Assembly (NCBI GenBank): GCA_031262745.1
Contig: JAISHE010000012.1
Location: 38,706-102,705 of the forward strand
DNA: 64,000 nt
DNA from: Culturomica sp.
GTDB lineage: Bacteria > Bacteroidota > Bacteroidia > Bacteroidales > Marinifilaceae
Direction: 5' to 3'
Positions within the stretch are counted from its first letter, which is position 1, and each line of letters opens with the position of its first letter. Positions 17,116 through 26,600 of this stretch are shown one piece after another. The notes below the pieces were generated by a model that was not told the origin of the DNA, searched no databases, and worked only from the letters and a program-made list of their open reading frames with translations. The translations under genes were made by a program, and so were the position numbers.

Positions 17116-18099
17116 ATGCGTTTAATATTGCTTGCCTTTTCTTTGATTTGTCTTTTCGGGTGCAATGAGTTGAAGTATAATTATATGAACGGTAAGGTTT
17201 TCGGCACTTATTACAGTGTTGTCTACCGGTCAGACAAGTCTTTAGATTCTGCAATCATTATGCAAATGCGGAAAGTTGATAATTCTCTTTCTATTTTTAA
17301 TCCTAATTCCACTATTTCTAAAATTAATAATTCTTTGGAAAGCGAAACGGATTCGCTTATGGACATTATTTTACCTGTAGCTCTGAATGTGTATACGGCA
17401 ACCAACGGGGCATTCGACATGACGGTCGGTAAATTAGTGAATGCTTGGGGCTTCGGCTATCGCAATGAGGAAATACCTTCCCAAGCTAAGATTGATTCTC
17501 TTCTCAGGTTTACCGGCATGGACAAACTGCACATTGAAACGGGCAAAGTGGTCAAGAATAACGAGGCTGTTGAATTGGACGGAGGAGCGATAGCCAAAGG
17601 TTTGGGGGTGGATTTGGTGGCGGAATATCTGGAAAGTATGGGAGTGGAAAACTACATGGTGGATATAGGCGGAGAAGTGAGAGTGAAAGGGGAGAGCGAA
17701 AAACGTCGTAAATGGCGAATAGGTATAGATAAACCTCAGGATAACCTTGCAACGAGGGAAATATCCGTATTGTTGCAACTGTCCGAAGGTGCGCTTGCCA
17801 CTTCCGGCAACTACCGTAATTTCTACACCAAAGACGGTAAGAAATATGCCCACACTATTGACCCTCGCACCGGTCAACCTGTACAAACGGACATAATCAG
17901 TTCCACCGTTTATGCTAAAAGTTGCATGATTGCCGACGCTTATGCTACGGCTTTTATGGTGATGGGATTGGATAAAAGCTACAAACTCGTGGAAGCGGAC
18001 ACTGCGCTTGAAGCCTGTTTTATGTATGAACAAAACGACACAGTGAAAATCCGTATGACGGAGGGTTTTAAGAAACTTGTCTTAAAAGACGTGTATTAA
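17116..18099 (+). CDS. apbE: FAD:protein FMN transferase ApbE (lipoprotein)
   Basis: ApbE attaches FMN covalently to threonine residues of target flavoproteins such as Nqr/Rnf subunits outside the cytoplasm. The 327-residue protein has a lipoprotein signal (LICLFGCNE), the FGTYYSVV start, VDNSLSIFNPNSTISKIN, the FAD-binding DGGAIAKGLGVD and the C-terminal AHTIDPRTGQPV and ADAYATAFMVMG. All are characteristic family segments. No Nqr or Rnf genes are nearby. The next gene starts 9 bases after the stop. Confidence 0.93.
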   Translation: MRLILLAFSLICLFGCNELKYNYMNGKVFGTYYSVVYRSDKSLDSAIIMQMRKVDNSLSIFNPNSTISKINNSLESETDSLMDIILPVALNVYTATNGAFDMTVGKLVNAWGFGYRNEEIPSQAKIDSLLRFTGMDKLHIETGKVVKNNEAVELDGGAIAKGLGVDLVAEYLESMGVENYMVDIGGEVRVKGESEKRRKWRIGIDKPQDNLATREISVLLQLSEGALATSGNYRNFYTKDGKKYAHTIDPRTGQPVQTDIISSTVYAKSCMIADAYATAFMVMGLDKSYKLVEADTALEACFMYEQNDTVKIRMTEGFKKLVLKDVY

Positions 18100-18108
18100 A
18101 AGGAGACA

Positions 18109-19980
18109 ATGCGCAAACAACTGCTTTTATATATATTGTTTATTTTAAGCATTTCCTTCGGAGAAAAAAGTTTTGCAAATCTACCGGACACCATACAAAG
18201 AACTCCCATTGTTTTTGAAGCCGACAGTTTAATACGCGATAGCCTGCATTATGAATATAAGAGAATAAAGGAGATTGCTTATAGAACCACTCTCACAAAA
18301 GAACTTTACCGATTAATTTTCACTAATCCGAGTTCAAAACGTATAGGCGTCATGTCCACTCAAAACAGTGAAGACCGCTTCATTCCATACAAAGGTAAGC
18401 AAATACGCAATATTGAAGTGGAAATATTGCCTCCTTACGGTAGTAGTTTTAACGACTCCACCGACAAAAAAGAGGACTTGCCGCCTTTGGAAAGATTGGC
18501 AAACACTGTGCATATCAAGACTGCTCCAAAGGTAATCTTAAATCAAATGACAATTAAACCTAATGATTACGTGAGACCGTTTGAGTTTGTACAAAATGAA
18601 CTTCTTCTGCGCCGACTTCCTTACATTTCCGACATCACGATACTTATTGCAAAAGTGGAAAGCGATACCAATATGGTGGATTTGACCGTTATTTGCAAAG
18701 ATGACTTCTCTTGGGGGATAGAATTGAGTTCCAACTTTATCAACACCTTAAAGGTCTATCTTAAAAATAAAAACTTTCTCCGACGCGGGCATGAATTTGA
18801 ATATGATTTTATATATAAAGGTAACAACGAGAAAGTGTGGGGCAATCGCATCAACTATGCGATAAGAAATCTTTTCAAAACCCACTTTGATTTGCTTGGC
18901 AGCTATCGCAATGATTATATTTCTAAGGAAATGTACGGAGAACTTCACCTCCCTTTCCTCACGTCTGCAAGTAAATTTGCAGGTGGAGTATCCTACACCC
19001 GCGCTTTTCGGCAGGAACATTTGCCGGAGCTTAATGTTGAATACACCGTTGAACCTTTTAACTACCGTATGACGGATGTTTGGCTGGGACGTTCCTACCT
19101 TTTGTCGGAAGACACGCGCTACACGTCTAATATATATTTAACCGGACGTTATGTGAACATAGATTTCCACAAGCGACCTCATGTGTCGAGAGGAGCCAAT
19201 CAATTCTACTATAATCGCAATCTTTATTATCTCTCTCTCACGTATAGAAATGTGCGCTACTATAAAACAAATCTCGTTTACGACTTCGGGCGCACGGAAG
19301 ATGTGCCGGTTGGTTTCTACGGTAGCGTGATAACAGGCTATGAAAACAACGATTTCACCAAATCGGGTTACTTGGGAGCGGAAATGAAATGGTCTATGCT
19401 CGACAATAATATGCACAACTACTATGGATTTGATGTTGCAATGGCATCTTATATAAATGACGAAGGATTTGAGAGAGGTCTTTTAAAAGCCGGTTTCAGC
19501 CATATCAGCGACTTGAAAAAAATAGGAGACCACCGTATACGTTTCTACGAGAATGTCAAATACATACGTGGCTACAAACGTTACTACGGTAATTATCTTT
19601 ATTTCACCGACGAAAACATCATCGGATTTAGCTCCGACACTTTGAGAGGACATCAAAAGTTGTCGGTATCGTTAGCATCATCTCTGTTTTTGCCGCATAT
19701 CAACAAAGGTTTTCGCACCTCCGTAATGGCAAATCTGGATTTCGGTTTGCTCACGGACGAACACAATCCTTTGTTTGACAGCAAAGCATATTGGGGGATA
19801 GGCGCAGCCGTTAACTTTCGCAACGACAATCTGGTGTTTAAAAACATTATAGTGCGTTTCACTTGCTATATAAATGCGCCGAGTGATATAAATATGTTCT
19901 ATATTTCTCTCGATAATCAATATGACCGTAAATTCTACGACTACGAAGTCCATAAACCCGGTGTGATAGAATACAAATGA
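18109..19980 (+). CDS. POTRA-containing outer-membrane beta-barrel protein (Omp85-like)
   Basis: The 623-residue protein has a signal peptide (LLLYILFILSISFGEKSFA), a proline-rich N-terminal region, one clear POTRA-like unit (about residues 130-200; KPNDYVRPFEFVQNELLLRR then LPYISDITILIAKVE), and a C-terminal half rich in alternating aromatic strands. This layout resembles TamA/ShlB-type Omp85 relatives found in Bacteroidota, usually left as uncharacterised. It lacks extra POTRA repeats, so it is unlikely to be BamA. It lies 9 bases after apbE and probably shares its transcript. Substrate is unknown. Confidence 0.7.
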   Translation: MRKQLLLYILFILSISFGEKSFANLPDTIQRTPIVFEADSLIRDSLHYEYKRIKEIAYRTTLTKELYRLIFTNPSSKRIGVMSTQNSEDRFIPYKGKQIRNIEVEILPPYGSSFNDSTDKKEDLPPLERLANTVHIKTAPKVILNQMTIKPNDYVRPFEFVQNELLLRRLPYISDITILIAKVESDTNMVDLTVICKDDFSWGIELSSNFINTLKVYLKNKNFLRRGHEFEYDFIYKGNNEKVWGNRINYAIRNLFKTHFDLLGSYRNDYISKEMYGELHLPFLTSASKFAGGVSYTRAFRQEHLPELNVEYTVEPFNYRMTDVWLGRSYLLSEDTRYTSNIYLTGRYVNIDFHKRPHVSRGANQFYYNRNLYYLSLTYRNVRYYKTNLVYDFGRTEDVPVGFYGSVITGYENNDFTKSGYLGAEMKWSMLDNNMHNYYGFDVAMASYINDEGFERGLLKAGFSHISDLKKIGDHRIRFYENVKYIRGYKRYYGNYLYFTDENIIGFSSDTLRGHQKLSVSLASSLFLPHINKGFRTSVMANLDFGLLTDEHNPLFDSKAYWGIGAAVNFRNDNLVFKNIIVRFTCYINAPSDINMFYISLDNQYDRKFYDYEVHKPGVIEYK

Positions 19981-20006
19981 TTGTAGGGATATATAAAATT
20001 TCCTGC

Positions 20007-20014
20007 TACCTTTG
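20007..20014 (+). promoter_or_regulatory. candidate -7 box for lolD
   Basis: TACCTTTG, about 43 bases before the lolD start, with a TTG 23 bases upstream (19981-19983). Confidence 0.5.
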
Positions 20015-20056
20015 CAACTATAAAAAAAATACTATTGTTAATAAAAATCATCACGC

Positions 20057-20710
20057 ATGATTCAGGCAAAAGGAATAGTTAAAAATTACGGTGATCTGCG
20101 GGTGTTGAAAGGCATTGATTTAACCGTAGCCGACAGGGAAATAATTTCGATAGTGGGAGCAAGCGGTGCCGGAAAAAGCACCTTGCTTCATATCATCGGC
20201 ACCTTAGATAAACCGGATGAGGGCGAAATTTTGTTTGACAATAAGAACATAGCTCAACTTTCGCCTAAAAAGATGTCCGACTTCCGCAATAGAAACATTG
20301 GTTTCGTATTTCAATTCCACCATTTATTGCCGGAATTCACAGCCATAGAAAACGTATGTATGCCGGCTTGGATTCAAGGTGTAGCCAAGAAAGAAGCGGA
20401 GAAGGAAGCGTTGCGACTTTTGGAATTGTTGGGACTTAAAGATCGTATCTTTCATAAACCGAATGAATTGTCGGGTGGAGAACAGCAGCGAGTGTCGGTG
20501 GCGAGAGCTCTCATAAATCATCCGAAAGTGGTTTTAGCCGATGAACCTTCGGGTAATTTGGACACCAACACTAAGAATGAACTCCATAAATTGTTCTTCT
20601 TCTTGCGTGAACAGTTGGGACAAACTTTTATAATCGTAACCCACGATACTGAATTGGCGGAAATGTCCGACAGGCAAATAAGAATGAATGACGGCATAAT
20701 CGTTCAATAA
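20057..20710 (+). CDS. lolD: lipoprotein-releasing system ATPase LolD
   Basis: The 217-residue protein is an ABC ATPase of the LolD/MacB class: Walker [10 protein letters not shown], the class-specific [16 protein letters not shown], signature [15 protein letters not shown] and Walker [13 protein letters not shown]. LolD drives release of lipoproteins from the inner membrane with LolC/E. A matching LolC/E-type permease is encoded 20 kb away at 40546-41760, so the complex is split in this genome. The assignment to LolD over related exporters is by sequence style only. Confidence 0.85.
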   Translation: MIQAKGIVKNYGDLRVLKGIDLTVADREIISIVGASGAGKSTLLHIIGTLDKPDEGEILFDNKNIAQLSPKKMSDFRNRNIGFVFQFHHLLPEFTAIENVCMPAWIQGVAKKEAEKEALRLLELLGLKDRIFHKPNELSGGEQQRVSVARALINHPKVVLADEPSGNLDTNTKNELHKLFFFLREQLGQTFIIVTHDTELAEMSDRQIRMNDGIIVQ

Positions 20711-20724
20711 CCAACTTAATTTTA

Positions 20725-20732
20725 TATATTTG
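20725..20732 (+). promoter_or_regulatory. candidate -7 box for the FKBP genes
   Basis: TATATTTG, 27 bases before the ATG of the first FKBP gene; no obvious -33 TTG. Confidence 0.5.
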
Positions 20733-20758
20733 CACACTCAAAAATTAAATAAATATTT

Positions 20759-21361
20759 ATGAAGTACACTGAAAAATTAGACAAAATCAGCTATGGTTTA
20801 GGCTTGAGTATTGCAAGCAATCTCATATCATCGGGAGTGAAAACGATTAATCCCGAAGCATTCGATGCAGGTATGTCTGCCGTATTCAACGGAGAAATGC
20901 CTGAAATATCACCCGAAGAATTGAACAAAATCTTACAAGATTATTTTGAAGAACTGCAAAACACTCAGGGCGATGCGGCAAAGATTGCAGGCAATGAATT
21001 TCTTGCTGCAAACAAAGATAAAGAAGGAATTGTTACGCTTCCGAGCGGATTGCAATATAAAGTTTTGAAAGCCGGCAACGGCAAAAAGCCTTCTGCGAAT
21101 GACACCGTGCAGGTGCACTACGAAGGACGCCTTATAAACGGCAGCGTGTTTGATTCATCCGTTAAGCGCGGTCAGCCGGCGGAATTTCCTGTTAACGGAG
21201 TGATTGCAGGTTGGGTGGAAGCATTACAACTTATGACGGAAGGTTCCAAGTGGGAACTTTACATACCTTCCAATCTTGCTTACGGCTCACGCGGTGCCGG
21301 TCAAATGATAGGACCTAACGAAACACTTATATTTGAAGTCGAATTATTGAAAATTGTCTAA
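20759..21361 (+). CDS. FKBP-type peptidyl-prolyl cis-trans isomerase, cytoplasmic-type
   Basis: The 200-residue protein pairs an N-terminal helical dimerisation region (SYGLGLSIASNLISSG, as in FkpA/Mip) with a C-terminal FKBP domain: VQVHYEGRLINGSVFDSS, VIAGWVEALQLM and LAYGSRGAG...IGPNETLIFEVELL. It speeds proline isomerisation during folding. No signal peptide is evident, so it is probably cytoplasmic. A paralogue with a lipoprotein signal follows 18 bases later, suggesting a tandem duplication with division between compartments. Confidence 0.93.
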   Translation: MKYTEKLDKISYGLGLSIASNLISSGVKTINPEAFDAGMSAVFNGEMPEISPEELNKILQDYFEELQNTQGDAAKIAGNEFLAANKDKEGIVTLPSGLQYKVLKAGNGKKPSANDTVQVHYEGRLINGSVFDSSVKRGQPAEFPVNGVIAGWVEALQLMTEGSKWELYIPSNLAYGSRGAGQMIGPNETLIFEVELLKIV

Positions 21362-21379
21362 TTATAAATAACTATTAAA

Positions 21380-22108
21380 ATGAAAATCTTAAATCTCTTT
21401 TTGGTTGCATTAGCTATGAACTTCCTTGTTTCATGCAATAGAGCAACTACTTCAACGGAAGCTACTCTTAAAAACGAAAGAGATAGCGCCAGCTTTTTCG
21501 CAGGATACTTTTTGGGACAAAGTTTAAGCAGCACCGATATGACGGAGCCTAACATGGAAGCTGTCCTTGCCGGTATGAACTCAGCTTTGCAGAAAAAGGA
21601 CATAGGAGTGAATCCTTACGTAATGAATTCCGTTATCATCAACTACGGACAAAAAAAACGTGCTGCTCTTGCAATTACAAACCTTGAAAAAGGCAAAAAA
21701 TTCTTAGAAGAAAATGCAAAACGTTCGGGAGTTGTGGTTATAGAAGACAGCATACAGTATGAAGTTATCACTGAGGGTAACGGTTCTAAACCCGTTGCAA
21801 CCGATGAAGTGAAAGTTCATTATGAAGGCAAGTTGATTGACGGAACTGTTTTTGATTCCTCTATCGAAAGAGGAGAACCTGTTACATTTCCTTTAAATCG
21901 TGTCATCCCCGGTTGGACGAAAGCATTGCAACACATGCCCGTAGGTTCAAAATGGAAAATATTCATCCCTTCAAAAGAAGCTTACGGTCCGCAAGGTGCA
22001 CAAGGCTCTATAGGACCTAATGAAACTCTTATTTTTGAAGTGGAACTTCTTGAAATTGTTCCTCCCAAAGCTCCTACCGCACCGGAAGTCAGTGCTCCTA
22101 AAAGATAA
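21380..22108 (+). CDS. FKBP-type peptidyl-prolyl isomerase lipoprotein
   Basis: The 242-residue paralogue of the preceding gene carries a lipobox (LVSCNRA, Cys near residue 19), so it should be membrane-anchored and act on exported proteins. The FKBP domain is complete: VKVHYEGKLIDGTVFDSS, VIPGWTKALQHM, YGPQGAQGSIGPNETLIFEVEL. The tail is Pro/Ala-rich (PPKAPTAPEV). It sits between the first FKBP gene and a DUF3127 gene, all closely spaced, as one operon that ends in a strong terminator. Confidence 0.93.
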   Translation: MKILNLFLVALAMNFLVSCNRATTSTEATLKNERDSASFFAGYFLGQSLSSTDMTEPNMEAVLAGMNSALQKKDIGVNPYVMNSVIINYGQKKRAALAITNLEKGKKFLEENAKRSGVVVIEDSIQYEVITEGNGSKPVATDEVKVHYEGKLIDGTVFDSSIERGEPVTFPLNRVIPGWTKALQHMPVGSKWKIFIPSKEAYGPQGAQGSIGPNETLIFEVELLEIVPPKAPTAPEVSAPKR

Positions 22109-22114
22109 ACCGCT

Positions 22115-22495
22115 ATGAACTACGAAATAACAGGTAAACTCTCTGTCAAAGAGGACATTCAGAAAATTAGCGAACGTTTTCAAAAGAGGGATTTCGTGAT
22201 TGAAGTTGAAAACGAAAAAAATCCTCAATGGAATGATTTTGTGAAGTTTCAACTTATACAGGACAGATGCGACTTGCTTAATAATTTCACTGTGAATGAA
22301 CCTGTAAAAGTGTTTTTTAACGTCAGAGGACGAAAGTGGGAAAATAACGGTCAAACGAGCTATTTCACAAACCTTGAAGCATGGCGACTTGAAAAAATAG
22401 ACGCTGCTACGGTTAAAGAAAACCTCCCGCCTATGCCGGAATACACTGTGGAAGATATTCCACCCATTATGGAGGCAGACGATTTGCCGTTTTAA
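22115..22495 (+). CDS. DUF3127 domain protein
   Basis: The 126-residue protein matches the DUF3127 family of Bacteroidota: ITGKLSVKEDIQKIS, FQKRDFVIEVENE, then FVKFQLIQDRCDLL and FFNVRGRKWENNG. The pattern of short strands suggests an OB-like or beta-barrel fold, which has been linked by some to nucleic-acid binding, but function is not established. It has an acidic, proline-rich C-terminal tail (IMEADDLPF) that looks like a single-stranded-DNA-binding protein tip. It is 6 bases after the FKBP lipoprotein gene. Confidence 0.8.
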   Translation: MNYEITGKLSVKEDIQKISERFQKRDFVIEVENEKNPQWNDFVKFQLIQDRCDLLNNFTVNEPVKVFFNVRGRKWENNGQTSYFTNLEAWRLEKIDAATVKENLPPMPEYTVEDIPPIMEADDLPF

Positions 22496-22513
22496 ATAAT
22501 CGTTCTTAGAATT

Positions 22514-22553
22514 AATCGGAGTTGTCCAAACAGGCAACTCCGATTTCTTTTTT
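22514..22553 (+). terminator. rho-independent terminator of the FKBP-DUF3127 operon
   Basis: ATCGGAGTTG (22515-22524) pairs with CAACTCCGAT (22535-22544), followed by TTCTTTTTT. It lies 19 bases after the DUF3127 stop. Confidence 0.92.
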
Positions 22554-22743
22554 GTGCAACGGAAAATTTAAAAATGAAGGCAATTTTTTATAATAACATC
22601 AGAAGAAAAATTTCTCTATCGGCAAAATTATTTGGCGTGGGTAATATAACTTTTGGTACATGTGCCAAATAGATTGTGATTTAACTATTGTCCGCTTTTT
22701 TTTAAGATTTTAACAAGCAATTAGTATTATTTGGGGAAATTTG

Positions 22744-22751
22744 TATCTTTG
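22744..22751 (+). promoter_or_regulatory. -7 box almost touching the ATG of the transporter operon
   Basis: TATCTTTG ends 5 bases before the ATG at 22757. If transcription starts about 5-7 bases past the box, the mRNA would be leaderless or nearly so. No -33 TTG at the normal distance is obvious. The 200 bases upstream hold no gene. Confidence 0.5.
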
Positions 22752-22756
22752 CGTTC

Positions 22757-23659
22757 ATGAATATTCGCATTGAAGGATTAAGCAAGGTTTATAAGGGTGG
22801 ACACAAGGCTTTGAATGAGGTGAGTTTTGATGTGGAGCCGGGTATGTTCGGGTTGTTGGGACCTAACGGAGCCGGTAAGACTACTTTGATGCGTATAATG
22901 ACTCTTTTGCAAGATGCCACTTCCGGCACGATTTATTTCGATGATTATGATATTAGGCGAGATAGGAAGGCAATACGTTCCTTGCTTGGTTATTTGCCGC
23001 AGGATTTCCGTTTTTTTGAGAAGTTTAAAACATGGGAATTTCTGGATTACGGTGCCGCATTAGCCGGTGTAAAAAACAAAGGCAAGAGAAGGGAAATTGT
23101 TGATGAAATGCTGAGGAAGGTGGGATTGTTTGAGGTGAGGGATCGCTGGTCGAATAAGCTTTCGGGCGGTATGAAACGTCGGCTCGGCATTGCGCAGGCT
23201 ATAATCGGCAGTCCGAAGGTGATTATAGTGGATGAACCCACGACGGGTTTGGATCCTGAGGAGAGGATACGTTTTAGGAATATTCTTACGGATATAAGCG
23301 ATAATGACGTTGTTATTATTCTTTCCACTCATATTGTGGGTGATATTTCGAGCAGTTGTAAACGAGTGGCATTGTTGAACAGGGGCGAACTTCGTTTTCA
23401 AGGCACGCCGGATGAATTGGTTTCATTGGCAAGGGGAAAGGTTTGGGAGATTTTTGTTTCCGACGATGAGTTTAAATTAGTGAAGGAGAGGTATCCGATA
23501 ATTTCAACAATACCGTCTGACGGCGGTTGGGAAGTGCAGGTGGTGGCGGAGGACTTGGGCGGTTTTAAGGGCAAGATGATAGACCCTAATATAGAGCATG
23601 CCTATGTTTATTTTATGGATTTTCTATTGCAGGATAAAATGAATATGAATCTTGTATGA
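22757..23659 (+). CDS. ABC transporter ATP-binding protein
   Basis: The 300-residue ABC ATPase opens with IRIEGLSKVY (A-loop Tyr), then Walker [14 protein letters not shown]-loop GYLPQDF, signature LSGGMKRRLGIAQ, Walker B VIIVDEPTTGLDP and H-loop LSTH. It is of the ABC-2 exporter type. Its sequence is very close in style to the ATPase fused to the RND pump in gene 32748-37493, so the two are probably paralogues. It overlaps the next permease gene by 4 bases and should power it. First gene of a seven-gene export operon. Confidence 0.92.
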   Translation: MNIRIEGLSKVYKGGHKALNEVSFDVEPGMFGLLGPNGAGKTTLMRIMTLLQDATSGTIYFDDYDIRRDRKAIRSLLGYLPQDFRFFEKFKTWEFLDYGAALAGVKNKGKRREIVDEMLRKVGLFEVRDRWSNKLSGGMKRRLGIAQAIIGSPKVIIVDEPTTGLDPEERIRFRNILTDISDNDVVIILSTHIVGDISSSCKRVALLNRGELRFQGTPDELVSLARGKVWEIFVSDDEFKLVKERYPIISTIPSDGGWEVQVVAEDLGGFKGKMIDPNIEHAYVYFMDFLLQDKMNMNLV

Positions 23660-26600
23660 ACCTGCATAATATAAATACCATAGCAAATTACGAATCTAAA
23701 TTGCTCCGCAGAGGGTGGTTGTTTCGGATATTTGCGCTTTTGGCGATTGTGGTTTTCATTATTTTTGATTTAGCCCAATATTCACGGGTTTTTTGGCAAT
23801 ATTCGGACGTTTGGAATTATATAGGTTTGAGTTCCATAATTTCTTATTCTTCAAACTACAGCTATAACATTTTTCAGGCAGTTATTTTAATTTTTCTTGC
23901 CGGCGGTTTCATAAAAAGGGATAAGAAATTAGACACGGCGGAGGTGATTTATGTGCGTCCGATGAGTAATTCCGATTATGTTTTCGGGAAGATATGGGGA
24001 GTTGTGAGGGTGTTTCTTGTATTGAATTTTGTGATATTGTTCATAGGCATGTTTGTGAACGTTGTGGTGGTTGCGTCGCCGTTTAATCCTCTCTATTATT
24101 TGTTTTATCTTTTCACGATAAGTTTACCGACGCTGCTTATGGTGCTCGGTTTGTCGTTTGCACTGATGTCGGTGTTGCGTAATCAGGCAATCACTTTTAT
24201 ACTGATGCTCGGATTTACCGGTATTCTGCTTTTTTATGTTAAAGCCGATGTTTACTGTTTGTTTGACCTTTACGGTAACGAGTTGCCTGCGATTTTTTCG
24301 GATGTAACCGGTCATGTGAATTTGGATCTTTACCTTCGGCAGCGGGCGTTGTATGTGTTTTTCGGCTTGGGATTTATTTTTCTCACTATTGCTTTGATGA
24401 ATCGTTTGCCGTTGCGTCCTTGGAAAACGAAAGTGTTGGTGGCGGTAGCCTGCATGCTGTTTTTTATAGGAACGTTTGAGTCTTGGTTGTATGTGAAGCA
24501 TTTTGAAGACATAATAGAAGTTCGTAATTATTATAGAGAAGTTTACAATCAATATGCCGATGTGCCGAAAGCAAAGGTTGAGACAAATGAACTCGTTGTT
24601 GAGCGTGATGGCGGAGCTTTGAATGTAGAAAGTCGGCTCACACTTTTGAATGATAGCTTGCGAGATATTGATAGAATAATACTTTACTTAAATCCGACGT
24701 TGGACGTGAAGTCAATCACTGTGGACGGCGAGGCTGTGAATTTCAAGCGTGAAGGGCAGGTGGTTATTGCGAAACGGGAAATTGCGAAAAATACAAGTGC
24801 CGTGTTGACGATAAGGTATCGAGGCGTTCCGGATGAGAATGTGTGTTATGCGGATATTGATGATGATGTTTATTTAAAGAAACCGGAGTTTAGCGATTTT
24901 TTCTACGGCAAACGCTATATCTATGTGGGTGATGTTTTAACGCTTTTGACGCCGGAAGCCTTATGGTATCCCGTTACGGAAACTCCCGTGAACCCGTCAA
25001 AGCCTTATGTTTTACGTAAAAATTTCACTCATTATAATTTGAAGTATGTGAATACCGGCGGGAAGACCGTCATTTCTCAGGGTGATAAAAAAGTTTTCGG
25101 CGATACGGTTAATTTCACTAATTCACAACCGCTCACGGGTATCAGCCTTGCTGTCGGCGACTACGAGACACGCTCCGTAACGGTGGACAGCGTGGATTAC
25201 GAGATTAATTTCTTTAAAGGTCATGATTTCTTTTCAAAACATTTTAACCTTTTGCAGGACACTTTGCCGGCTTTGATTAGGGAAGTGAGAAATTCTACGG
25301 AAATCAGCAAGAATCGCGATTATCTCTTTTCAAAATTCGTCATGGTGGAAACTCCTATTCATTTCACGACTTATGTGAGGAACTGGAAGGGCTACACGGA
25401 GTTTGTGCAACCGGAATTAGTATTTATGCCCGAAAGAGGCGTAGGAACTTCATCCGATTTCACGGCAATGACAAAGCGCACCAAAGACTGGCGCAGGAGA
25501 GATGCTTCATTGGACGACAGCGAAGTGCAGGTGCAAGTGTTCAAGGATTATATCAAATTGACTTTTTTGGATGAAGCAGGCACGCAGGTGCTTGCGAGTG
25601 CGTCGGCAGATGTTAATCAACGTAATGTCGGTGCTATGTTTTTTGACCATACGGGTTTTCTGTATTCGGAGAAATATCCTGTTGCCGACATTGTGATTAA
25701 CGCAATGCAAAATGTTTCTGCGACTGATGAGCAAACGATGGCGTGGTTGTTTGGCGGCAGTGCTATTTCGGATAAATTGCGTGCCAATATGTATTTGAGC
25801 GACCACAGTTTCAGTGCCGCCTTGTCGGATAAAAATATTAAGGCACCGGTGTTGTATGAGCTTGTGAAGATGAAAAGTTTATATTTGAAATACTACGTGC
25901 TTGCACAAATATCAAACGAATCGTTTAAGAAATTCCTTAAAGAAACAAGTAAGCATTACATTTTTAGCGAATATCCATTCTCCGCTTTTGTGAAAGATTT
26001 TGAAAAGGAATACGGTATTAATCTTTCCGAATTTTTGGAAGGGTGGTACAATGTTGACCACACACCGATTGTTGAAATCGAAGATGTGGAAACGTATAAA
26101 GTTGTGAAAGACGATTTCACAAAGTATCAATTGCGTTTTAAAGTGATTAACCGCTCACCTCAGGATGCCGTTATTTCCGTTAAGGTACAAAGTGCGGGCG
26201 GCGGATTCGGTAATTCGATGAGTATAACGGTAACTTCGAGCGGTGGAATAGTTGTAGGAAACGGAGGAGGTACATCTGCGGAACCGGATTATTATATTAT
26301 TCCGGCAAACAGTGCCAATGAAATCAAAATAATTAATGACGATCGTCCGAATAGTTTGAGTGTAAATACAAATATTTCGGGAAATATTCCAATGGAGTAT
26401 TCCTATAATTTTTCAAGAGTCGACCGCGAGACATCAGACACCGCCGTTGGCATGTTTCCCGTTAGTATGCGATTTCTCAATAAAAATCAAGGTGAAATAA
26501 TCGTAGACAACGAGGATGCGGGTTTCAAAACAATATCGGGTAATAAGAAACGTGCTTTGAAAGAGTTTTTTCACGAGGAAGACGAGGATAAGTATAAAAC

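Noticed and set aside
24124-24552. Minus-strand 142-aa ORF, and similar antisense ORFs in the RND genes
   Set aside because: They are shadows of genes with clear motifs in the sense frame.
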